Positions 1-6,862 of a stretch of DNA of 64,000 nucleotides are shown one piece after another. The stretch is from Oligoflexus tunisiensis. GTDB taxonomy: Bacteria; Bdellovibrionota_B; Oligoflexia; Oligoflexales; Oligoflexaceae. Both the position numbers and the translations under genes were made by a program. Each line of letters begins with the position of its first letter. Position 1 is the stretch's first letter. The stretch lies in the NCBI RefSeq assembly GCF_001748245.1, contig NZ_BDFO01000001.1:4541471-4605470 (forward strand). The letters run 5' to 3'. Under the pieces are notes generated by a model. That model was given only the letters and a program-made list of their open reading frames with translations. It was not told the origin of the DNA and did no database searches.

Positions 1-1
1 T

Positions 2-370
2 CACAGCACACTCGATCCGCTGGCCTATTCGTTTTCGAGTTATGTCGGCATTGAAACGGTCCAGGCCCTGCTATTCAATACCAACGGGACCTTCCGGGCC
101 AACCGCACCGACTACGCTGGCCAGGGTGTGATCCTGGGAACGCCTGTTCCCGATCTTCTGGCCTGGGCGGACAAGGCTCGCAACTCCGATCCTTTCAAGA
201 AAAACATCGCTCATATGATGTTCACTCAGGCGCTGAGCCGTGAACCCATGGCCCATGAAAAGGCTGAATACGATGCCCTCTGGCAGGGACTGCCAGCCGA
301 AAACTATTCGGTCAACAAGATGCTGCATCGCTTCATTGATAGCCTGGCCTTTGGAGGACGTCAGCCATGA
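2..370 (+). CDS. C-terminal part of DUF1588/DUF1585-like protein (5' truncated by window)
   Basis: The reading frame is open from base 2 and ends at 370, so only the last 122 residues are visible. A LDPLAYSF segment near the visible start resembles the IDPLGFALE-type motif of DUF1588, and the tail (KNIAHMMFTQALSREPMAHEKAEY) resembles the DUF1585 module that ends planctomycete/myxobacterial DUF1592 proteins. Family members are large secreted proteins, often carrying a cytochrome c domain; none of that part is visible here. The stop overlaps the ATG of the next gene by 4 bases (ATGA), so the two are probably translated together. The DUF1501 partner downstream supports the assignment, because these families are usually neighbours. 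Their biochemical role is unknown. Confidence 0.6.
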   Translation, partial: HSTLDPLAYSFSSYVGIETVQALLFNTNGTFRANRTDYAGQGVILGTPVPDLLAWADKARNSDPFKKNIAHMMFTQALSREPMAHEKAEYDALWQGLPAENYSVNKMLHRFIDSLAFGGRQP

Positions 371-1047
371 AAAAACTTATGACGCTGACCTTGATCAGCC
401 TTAGCCTTATGATGGTTCAATGTACCAGCAAACGTCTGAAACGCGGTGGATCAGGCGGTGATGCCCCGGCCGCAACCGATGCCGATGGCAATTCCAACGG
501 CGCTCCAGGTGGCAACGATACCGGTGCCGCAAGGCCAGCCGGGCCACAGGCGGGAAAAACCCTGATATGGAAACGCTATCGCCCGTTTGAATCGGGCCTG
601 ATCAAAGGTCTTGGGCTCACCAAGGACCAGGTCTGTCTGGAACTCGGCCGGGATTCCTGTATCGACAAAGTGCACCTCACCGTGCTCGGTGGCAACGAAC
701 CCTTTCTGAATGGACAGTATGAACGCGCGGAGGCGCCCACGGTCCTCACCTCCGTGGCGATCGACCGCGTCGTGCTTTCGGCCTGCAGCCGCCGGGTGGA
801 ACTCGATGCCGCGGCCGGGGCCAACGCCACCGTCTTCAAGTATTTTCCGCTGACTGCGGCCAAACCGAACGACGAGCAGATCAAACAGCAGGCCACCGAC
901 CTTTATCGGCGCATACTGGCTCGTGATCCGGAAGCTGCTGAGCTCCAGGCCATTGCCGAATTTGGAGCCACCGCCGCCGCAGGGGACAAGATCGCCTTGA
1001 GCCTTTGCTATGCGATCGCCACCAGTGCGGAAAACATTTTCTTATAA
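367..1047 (+). CDS. Putative lipoprotein between DUF1592-like and DUF1501 genes
   Basis: A 226-residue protein with a Lys-rich start, hydrophobic segment and Cys19 (MMVQC), so a probable lipoprotein although Gln at -1 is atypical. A low-complexity Gly/Asn/Ala linker (about 25-60) follows. The C-terminal half contains a DLYRRILARDPEAAE segment resembling the helical repeat seen in DUF1592/DUF1800-type companion proteins. The start overlaps the upstream stop and has GGAGG about 9 bases before it. The DUF1501 gene begins 16 bases after its stop, so all three genes look like one operon and one surface complex. No enzymatic motif is visible. Confidence 0.75.
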   Translation: MKKLMTLTLISLSLMMVQCTSKRLKRGGSGGDAPAATDADGNSNGAPGGNDTGAARPAGPQAGKTLIWKRYRPFESGLIKGLGLTKDQVCLELGRDSCIDKVHLTVLGGNEPFLNGQYERAEAPTVLTSVAIDRVVLSACSRRVELDAAAGANATVFKYFPLTAAKPNDEQIKQQATDLYRRILARDPEAAELQAIAEFGATAAAGDKIALSLCYAIATSAENIFL

Positions 1048-1062
1048 AAAAAGGGCAGGCTT

Positions 1063-2502
1063 ATGAAAATAAAAAATCATCCATTCGATCGTCGTCAGAT
1101 CTTCAAAGCCGGGGGTGCCGCTGCCATGGGCGCCGCGTTTGCCGGATCATCCTCTCCGCTTCAGGCACAGGCCGCGGCGGACAAGAAATATATCTTCAAC
1201 ATCTGCGCGTTTGGTGGCGCCAACATCATCGACAGTTTCCTGGCTCAGCCCACCGGCCCCGCCGCCTACAATAACATCGTGCAGCCGAATGGTTCCGCGT
1301 TTAAAACGGTGCCGCCGCTGGCCAACAGCATTCAAGGCGCGATCGACCTGGGCAACGGTTACGATCAGGCGGTCTTCGTGCAAAAGCACGGGGCCGACAT
1401 GATGGTGATGACCTGCGAAGTGTCCAGTGTGAACCATATCATCGCCGCCAAACGCTCGATGACTGGTGACAATATCAACGGCGGTCGCACCATTGCCGAA
1501 GCCGTGGCCTTGGCTTTCGGTAAAAGCTGCCCCTTGCCCAACCTGATGCTGGCCGGTGGTGGCTATGCCCTGCATGGCGATGATGATACCGTTCCCGACC
1601 TCGCCCGCGCGCAGGCGGTGAACGATCCTTTGATGTTTGCCTTTGCCACCCATGGTTTCAAAGGCATGACCAACGCGATGAGTTCGGGGGATATGGCTGC
1701 TGCCCGCAAGCTGCGGAATCAGTTGGAATCCGTGTCCCGCTTCCAGGCGCAGTTCGCTGGCTCCAGGATTCTGGATTCCTACCAGGTGAACCGCGAGCGT
1801 ATCGTCGAGGCCCTCGAAAAAGGGGATATGGTCACCAAGCTCATGATGCTGGATCCGGCGACCAATAACCTGGCCCAGTTCGGTTTTAACATTTCAGCTG
1901 ATATCAACCTCGTCCGCGCGAAATTTCCCAACATGGCCACCGACCCTTTTGAAGCCCGGCTGGCCCTCGGATTTCTGGCGGCGAAAAATGGACTGTCGAA
2001 TGCCATCTCGGTTGGTCCGAGCAACAGTCCCTTGATTACGGCAGCCGGTACGCCCAATGCCCCGATCGCCTTCGACTGGTCACACGTCGATCATCGCGGG
2101 GCGCAGAACTCGATGTGGAGTTATATTCTGAAAGGCATGGATGCCTTGATCGATCTTCTTAAAGCCACTGACGTCGATGGCGATCCCGCCAAAGGCAAGA
2201 TGTGGGATCGTTCGCTGATCTATATCGCCACCGAATTCGGTCGCGATAAGGTGGCGAGCGGCGGCAGCGGTCATCACCTGAACAACGGTGTGGTGGTGAT
2301 CTCGCCCATGGTGAAAGGCAATAGCGTGTTCGGTGGCGTCGATGCCGCCACGGGTCTGACCTATGGTTTTGATCCGGCCACAGGCGCTCCGATGCCGAAT
2401 ACCGTGATGAAGGAAAAGCATCATTACAGCGCGATTGCGCAGGCGATGGGGATCAACTTCGACAACAGAGTTAACATGGCTGCTGTTGTGAAGAAGGCGT
2501 GA
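1063..2502 (+). CDS. Tat-exported DUF1501-family protein
   Basis: A 479-residue protein whose N-terminus carries a twin-arginine signal (DRRQIFKAG, Arg10-Arg11), a hydrophobic Gly/Ala stretch and a likely cleavage site near residue 35 (LQAQA). The C-terminal third has IYIATEFGRD followed by GHHLNNG and a VKGNSVFGG motif, the pattern of DUF1501 proteins, which have a sulfatase/alkaline-phosphatase-like fold. Tat export implies folding or cofactor loading in the cytoplasm. Its place as last gene of the operon with the DUF1588/1585-like protein fits the recurrent pairing of these families. Substrate unknown. The last codons are duplicated twice just downstream (see repeat at 2473). Confidence 0.85.
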   Translation: MKIKNHPFDRRQIFKAGGAAAMGAAFAGSSSPLQAQAAADKKYIFNICAFGGANIIDSFLAQPTGPAAYNNIVQPNGSAFKTVPPLANSIQGAIDLGNGYDQAVFVQKHGADMMVMTCEVSSVNHIIAAKRSMTGDNINGGRTIAEAVALAFGKSCPLPNLMLAGGGYALHGDDDTVPDLARAQAVNDPLMFAFATHGFKGMTNAMSSGDMAAARKLRNQLESVSRFQAQFAGSRILDSYQVNRERIVEALEKGDMVTKLMMLDPATNNLAQFGFNISADINLVRAKFPNMATDPFEARLALGFLAAKNGLSNAISVGPSNSPLITAAGTPNAPIAFDWSHVDHRGAQNSMWSYILKGMDALIDLLKATDVDGDPAKGKMWDRSLIYIATEFGRDKVASGGSGHHLNNGVVVISPMVKGNSVFGGVDAATGLTYGFDPATGAPMPNTVMKEKHHYSAIAQAMGINFDNRVNMAAVVKKA

Positions 2503-2626
2503 GGCTCATACGCCGGCAAGGGTCGTGAATAAGGTTTGCACGCCGTGAACATGGCCTGCGTTGTGACGAAGGCGTGAGGCGTGCGCGTCGTGAGCACAGC
2601 CTGCGTTGTGACGAAGGCTTCACGCG
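2473..2626 (+). repeat. Three degenerate copies of the DUF1501 gene 3' end
   Basis: The last ~33 bases of the DUF1501 gene (2473-2505, AACATGGCTGCTGTTGTGAA and on) recur at 2545-2580 and again, more diverged, at 2590-2626, each with the core GCGTTGTGACGAAGGC or close to it. Copies 2 and 3 match each other better than copy 1. They fill the gap to the next gene, whose stop is at 2636. Likely a local tandem duplication. Confidence 0.75.
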
Positions 2627-2635
2627 CATACTCCA

Positions 2636-3178
2636 TCACCGCTTGAAGTAATAGTTATCATCACAGACGGCCGCATCGTTCGGGACCTGCAGGGAACTCG
2701 GGCAGTCCACGACTGCCCAGCTTACTGCCAGGTTGCCGAGCGTTGGCGGGCCGAGCTGTTCAAACGCCTGCCGGGAAAGATCCAGCTGATGCGTGCGAGG
2801 ATTTTTCAGATCACCGCCACAGCATATATCAATGGCCCGTACCACGATCACCTTATCGGTCCCCTGGCGCTGGACGCGGATGCAACGCGCGGTGGTCTCA
2901 TACGGTCCATTCCGTCGACCGGCTTTCTCCATCCCCGGAAATTTTTTGGTGATCTGGGATGAGGCGGCCGTGACCCGCATACCGAAGGCCTTGGGATCAA
3001 GCCCAAAGGCGGTTTTACATTTCGAAACGCCATCATAAATATGATACTTCGCGATCCCCCGCCCGCTCAGATAAACGCGACTGCCCGGATTCCCACCCCA
3101 GTCCTGCGTGGTCTGGCAGCTGCCGATCAAAACTCCAAGTCCCATCCCGCTGATCCACCGTCTGACGCTCGTCTGCAT
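2636..3178 (-). CDS. Lipoprotein with RlpA/expansin-like double-psi beta-barrel
   Basis: About 180 residues from ATG at 3178, chosen because AAGGAGG lies 9 bases upstream; an in-frame upstream start at 3208 lacks this. A signal peptide ends in VLIGSC (Cys21), suggesting a lipoprotein. The mature part has the double-psi beta-barrel layout: GRGIAKYHIYDG, a Cys, MRVTAAS, CIRVQ, VVRAIDICCGGD, then HQLDLSRQAF with the Asp that is conserved in RlpA, MltA and expansins, and a closing VSWAVVDC. Five or six cysteines suggest disulphides. Role: probably binds or cuts peptidoglycan or another glycan in the envelope. It converges with the DUF1501 operon. Confidence 0.7.
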   Translation of the reverse strand: MQTSVRRWISGMGLGVLIGSCQTTQDWGGNPGSRVYLSGRGIAKYHIYDGVSKCKTAFGLDPKAFGMRVTAASSQITKKFPGMEKAGRRNGPYETTARCIRVQRQGTDKVIVVRAIDICCGGDLKNPRTHQLDLSRQAFEQLGPPTLGNLAVSWAVVDCPSSLQVPNDAAVCDDNYYFKR

Positions 3179-3345
3179 GGCCTGAACCCTCCTTAACCTA
3201 TGATCCACCCGGCTTCCCCACCTTTTATCCCATGTAATCCAGGCGATACAGGATTTTCTTGAAATTCAATGGAAAGGGCCGATAAGATATGTAATAGGTT
3301 ACGTATGTGGTTTCGTAAAAACGACGTTGGGTAAGGAATCCTGGT

Positions 3346-4662
3346 ATGGTTAAAGCTAAATGCTCATTCTGGTTCGGATTTTTGGGCCTCGTCCTGGTGA
3401 CGGGTTCGACCAGCAGCCCCTCCATTGGCACGGCCAAAACCCGCCTCGACAAGGCCAAAATTGTCGAGGTCATCAGCAAGGAATTCAATGAAGCCTATGT
3501 GTTTCCGGAAACAGCCAAAAAAATGGAAGCCGCTCTGAAGAAAAATCTGGCGGAAGGACGCTATCAGTCCATCGACGATCCCCAGGTTCTCGCGAATACT
3601 CTGAAGGAGGACCTGATCGCGGTCAGCAAGGACAAGCACATCAATCTCTTCTTTATGGAAAAAGCACCGCAAAATCCGGAGCAGAGCCCTGAAGCCCAGG
3701 CCAAGGAAGTGGCCGCGATGGAGGCGGATAATTTCGGCTTCAAAAAACTGGAAATCCTCGCCGGCAATATCGGCTACATTGATCTGCGTGGTTTTTTGCC
3801 AGCCGAATATGGTGGCGCCACAGCCGTCGCCGCCATGAATTATATGGCCAACACCCGCGCCCTGATCTTTGACCTCAGGAACAATGGTGGCGGTTCCCCG
3901 TCGATGATTCAGCTCCTGACGAGCTATCTCCTTGCCCAACCGACCCATCTCAATTCATTTTATGTGCGCAAGACCGATTCTCATGAACAATTCTGGACGT
4001 CCGCGCATGTGGAAGGCAAACGCTATCTCGATAAGGAAGTCTACGTCCTGACCAGTGGCGGCACGTTTTCCGCGGCCGAGGAGTTTTCCTACAATCTGAA
4101 AAATCTCAAACGGGCGACGCTCGTGGGCGAAACCACCGGCGGCGGCGCGCATCCGGTGAATTTTCATTACCTCAAAGATATTAAGTTCGGAGCGATGATT
4201 CCCTTCGGTCGGGCGATCAATCCCATCACCAAAACCAACTGGGAAGGCACCGGCGTGGAGCCGCATGTCAAGGTCAGCAAGGAAGAAGCCCTGATGCGCG
4301 CTCACACCATGGCGCTGCAAAACCTCCTGCAGAAGAGCAAGGATGCTGATGACAAAAAACGCATCAGCTGGGCGCTCGAATCACTGAAGGCCCAGCATTC
4401 GCCCTTGACTTTGAAGCCGGAAACACTGCAATCCTATGTGGGCCGTTATGGGGATCGCGTGATCGCCTGGGAAAATGATCAGCTTACGTATACCCGCGGT
4501 TCCCGCAAAAATCGTTTGATTCCCCTGGACACGGATCGCTTTGCCGTGGAAGGAGTGGATTATTTCCGCCTGCAGTTCCACCGTGATGGCAAGGGCCAAC
4601 TCGTGAGTGTCAGCGGTCTTTATCAGGATGGCAAGACGGACAAGAGCGAACGCTCCAAGTAA
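3346..4662 (+). CDS. S41-family (C-terminal processing / IRBP-like) peptidase
   Basis: 438 residues with an N-terminal hydrophobic signal (residues 6-25). Residues 35-105 match the S41 N-terminal helical domain (EVISKEFNEAYVFPE, then KDKHINLFF). The catalytic core shows GYIDLRGF (about 143), ALIFDLRNNGGG (172-183) and TSGGTFSAAEEF (236-247), where Ser242 is the likely nucleophile; GETTGGGAHP follows. The Lys of the CtpA Ser-Lys dyad is not evident, so this resembles the IRBP/tricorn-like branch. No PDZ domain. A C-terminal domain of about 75 residues is like those in other secreted S41 proteins. Start has AAGGAA nearby. Periplasmic or secreted protease; substrate unknown. Confidence 0.85.
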   Translation: MVKAKCSFWFGFLGLVLVTGSTSSPSIGTAKTRLDKAKIVEVISKEFNEAYVFPETAKKMEAALKKNLAEGRYQSIDDPQVLANTLKEDLIAVSKDKHINLFFMEKAPQNPEQSPEAQAKEVAAMEADNFGFKKLEILAGNIGYIDLRGFLPAEYGGATAVAAMNYMANTRALIFDLRNNGGGSPSMIQLLTSYLLAQPTHLNSFYVRKTDSHEQFWTSAHVEGKRYLDKEVYVLTSGGTFSAAEEFSYNLKNLKRATLVGETTGGGAHPVNFHYLKDIKFGAMIPFGRAINPITKTNWEGTGVEPHVKVSKEEALMRAHTMALQNLLQKSKDADDKKRISWALESLKAQHSPLTLKPETLQSYVGRYGDRVIAWENDQLTYTRGSRKNRLIPLDTDRFAVEGVDYFRLQFHRDGKGQLVSVSGLYQDGKTDKSERSK

Positions 4663-4680
4663 GTGAGCACGGAGAGAGCG

Positions 4681-5640
4681 ATGACGCTGCTCAAGGAACT
4701 CGGATATCTCGCACTGGCGACCCGCATCAGGACGCTGGGTGATACGATGCTGGCCGATGGTCTGCAGATTTATGCAGGTCTTGGTCTCAATTTTCAGCCG
4801 CGCTGGTTCAGTGTCTTCTATCTTCTGCAGGAACATCATGAACTTCCCGTGACCGAAGTCGCCAGTCGCATCGGCCTTTCCCATCCAGCCATTATTAAAA
4901 TTATTGAGTCGATGGAGGAGGCGGGCCTGATCGAATCCGGCCGCAACAGTCGCGATGCCCGCAAGCGCATGATCACCCTCTCAGCCAAGGGCGAGGCTTT
5001 GATCCCGGAACTGCAACCGGTTTGGAAGGCTCTGGAAGAGGAGCTTAAACAGCTGTTTGCCGATTTGAATATCGACATTCTCGGCGTTTTGGAAAGCATG
5101 GAACGCATGATCCAGGAAAAACCTATTTCCAAGCGCGTCCAGGAACGGTATCGTCGCAACTTTAACCTGAACATCGCATTCAGGCCCTATTCCAAAGAGT
5201 TGGCTCCGGCTTTTAAAAGCTTGAATGAAGAGTGGCTTACGGAATATTTTACGATCGAGGATGAAGACCGGCGTATGCTGGATCAGCCGGATCAGATACT
5301 CGAAGAAGGTGGCACGATAGTTTTTGCCTGCCTGGGTGATGAGACCGTGGGAACATTCGCGTTGATGGCTTTATCGGACGGAGTTTTTGAACTGGCAAAG
5401 ATGGCTGTGACGCGCCGGCATCGGAATCGCGGCATCGGTCAGTTGATGCTGAAAAAAGCCCTGGAGGAGGCGCAAACATTGGGCGCGCGTTCACTGATTT
5501 TGCACACCAGCGCAAAACTTGAAGCGGCCAATCATATCTATGGGAAATTTGGATTTGTGGAAGATCGCCTGACGGCTCAACCGATGAAATACCTGCGTCC
5601 ATCCCGACGATTCGTGTTGGATCTGGTTCGCAGTTCGTGA
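4681..5640 (+). CDS. MarR-type regulator fused to GNAT acetyltransferase
   Basis: Residues about 1-145 form a MarR winged helix (PVTEVASRIGLSHPAIIKII recognition region, then SRDARKRMITLSAKG wing). Residues about 165-315 form a GNAT fold, with motif A RNRGIGQLMLKKALEEA for acetyl-CoA binding and NHIYGKFGFVE at the end. Such bifunctional proteins are known in proteobacteria; the ligand or acetyl acceptor is not predictable. ATG 4681 is preferred over GTG 4663, which abuts the previous stop, because GGAGAG precedes it. It may be cotranscribed with the S41 protease. A strong hairpin follows the stop. Confidence 0.8.
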   Translation: MTLLKELGYLALATRIRTLGDTMLADGLQIYAGLGLNFQPRWFSVFYLLQEHHELPVTEVASRIGLSHPAIIKIIESMEEAGLIESGRNSRDARKRMITLSAKGEALIPELQPVWKALEEELKQLFADLNIDILGVLESMERMIQEKPISKRVQERYRRNFNLNIAFRPYSKELAPAFKSLNEEWLTEYFTIEDEDRRMLDQPDQILEEGGTIVFACLGDETVGTFALMALSDGVFELAKMAVTRRHRNRGIGQLMLKKALEEAQTLGARSLILHTSAKLEAANHIYGKFGFVEDRLTAQPMKYLRPSRRFVLDLVRSS

Positions 5641-5646
5641 CTCCAT

Positions 5647-5680
5647 CCCCGATCCCAAGGGCGGGATCGGGGATATTTTA
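5647..5680 (+). terminator. Intrinsic terminator after MarR-GNAT gene
   Basis: A perfect 10-bp stem (5647-5656 with 5663-5672, CCCCGATCCC / GGGATCGGGG), 6-base loop, then ATATTTTA. It lies 7 bases after the stop codon and just before the convergent gene end at 5681, so it may serve both strands. The U tract is short. Confidence 0.7.
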
Positions 5681-5869
5681 CTAGAAGGATTGGTTCCACT
5701 TCGTAAACGCCAGAGCCAGAAGTCCCAGCGCGGCTGCGCATGAGGCTGCGAGATAAAAGAAGGCCCCGCCTGTTGTTGCCGAATGACGTAGACGCTTAAT
5801 CGAAAGAGGCTCAGACTTCGTACTCAGAATCACATTGGCCAAAAGTTTTTGATGCAGTTCTGTACGCAT
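5681..5869 (-). CDS. Small single-pass membrane protein (62 aa) downstream of ECF sigma gene
   Basis: A 62-residue frame with GAGGAG 4 bases before ATG 5869, a strong ribosome site for such a short gene. The N-terminal ~35 residues are charged (four Arg, four Lys, two Glu); residues 37-57 form one hydrophobic helix (FFYLAASCAAALGLLALAF), followed by KWNQSF. It lies 249 bases downstream of the ECF sigma gene on the same strand. A cytoplasmic basic tail plus one membrane helix is compatible with a minimal anti-sigma or regulatory peptide, but no known anti-sigma motif is visible. Not recognised. Confidence 0.6.
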   Translation of the reverse strand: MRTELHQKLLANVILSTKSEPLSIKRLRHSATTGGAFFYLAASCAAALGLLALAFTKWNQSF

Positions 5870-6000
5870 GGTCTCCTCGCAATGAATGGACTTTTCTATT
5901 ATAGCCCTGTCGCACCAACTACCAAACAGGAAATATAACTCCTGAACCCTACATTAATCCAGTTTTTCCTTCAAAAAACCAGCAAAATTATTTTATTAGA

Positions 6001-6033
6001 GGACGGATATTATTGCGCAATTCGTCCATTTTT
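6001..6033. terminator. Possible terminator between sigma gene and small membrane gene
   Basis: GGACGGAT (6001-6008) pairs with ATTCGTCC (6020-6027) with one mismatch, with an AT-rich loop. On the plus strand it is followed by ATTTTTT; on the minus strand by TCTAATAAAATAA. It could separate the sigma gene from the 62-residue gene. Weak evidence. Confidence 0.3.
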
Positions 6034-6118
6034 TACTGCATGAATCCACGTACAAACACTCAAAAATGGCTTCCCTTACTATGCGTGATTCGTCCGAAGA
6101 AGTCAAATCGGCCCGCTA

Positions 6119-6649
6119 TCAGCACCAAACCGAAGACTCCCAGGCTTTCTGAAAGTTATGTTTGAACTGACAGCGGTAACGCGAAATTTTTGCAGCCACA
6201 GTTCCAACCGACGAATGTTCCTCGGCTGCAATCTGCTCAAGACTCAGGCCCTGCCTGACTTGCAGGATGAAAGCACTGGCCCGTGGATCGCGTGAAGCCT
6301 CGGATAATTTCTGCCAAAGAAGGCGACGCGCTTCCGCGGCCGGCTGCTCGTCAGGAGCCGGAATTTCATAAGCACTTTCATCCAGACAACGCAGATAATT
6401 ATTTTTACAACGGGTTCGTCGATACTCATCGATAAGAAGATTTTTCAGCATACGATGCAGGTACGCCCGTTCCATTCCATCCGGGATGTAGCGCTGCTTG
6501 GCCCAGAGGCGCAGAAACGCTTCCTGCAGGAAGTCCTCGCTATCGGCCTCGCTACACCCTTGCTTCTTTAGAAAGGCCCGGGCCGCTGGCGCCAAATCTT
6601 CATAAATTTTTTGCAAGTTTTGGGCTCGCATTTCGATAACGGTGTTCAT
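6119..6649 (-). CDS. ECF-type RNA polymerase sigma factor
   Basis: About 176 residues from ATG 6649 (MNTVIEMRA); the frame continues upstream to 6772, but that extension encodes a hydrophobic non-sigma-like stretch and overlaps the shared promoter region. Region 2 is clear: SEADSEDFLQEAFLRLWAKQ followed by YLHRMLKNLLIDEYRR. Region 4 is LSLEQIAAEEHSSVGTVAAKISRYR, a helix-turn-helix. It directs core polymerase to specific promoters. A purine-rich GAGGAT lies before the start. It is divergent from the 7TM-DISM kinase gene, which shares its 5' region; no classical anti-sigma gene with a zinc-binding motif adjoins it. Confidence 0.9.
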   Translation of the reverse strand: MNTVIEMRAQNLQKIYEDLAPAARAFLKKQGCSEADSEDFLQEAFLRLWAKQRYIPDGMERAYLHRMLKNLLIDEYRRTRCKNNYLRCLDESAYEIPAPDEQPAAEARRLLWQKLSEASRDPRASAFILQVRQGLSLEQIAAEEHSSVGTVAAKISRYRCQFKHNFQKAWESSVWC

Positions 6650-6733
6650 AAATCTATCCTCGCCTCTCGTGTGTTGGGAACAACCCCACCTTAACAAGAG
6701 GAGGACCGGATAACCGCTCAGCGCCGATAGAAT

Positions 6734-6753
6734 GATATGATGCGATATGATGT
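6734..6753. promoter_or_regulatory. Tandem 10-bp repeat in divergent promoter region
   Basis: GATATGATGC (6734-6743) is followed directly by GATATGATGT (6744-6753). It lies between the divergent ECF sigma gene (start 6649) and the 7TM-DISM kinase gene (start 6863). Two 10-bp-phased half sites are a typical operator geometry for a protein binding one face of DNA, but no family can be assigned. Confidence 0.35.
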
Positions 6754-6862
6754 GAATTGTGGTCATTTTCACGCAGAAAAAACGTGTACGCCATTACTAT
6801 CAAGAACTTCCCGGCACCGCCGATAGCAAGGATATCCATGCGTCCGGATGCACAGGAAGCCC

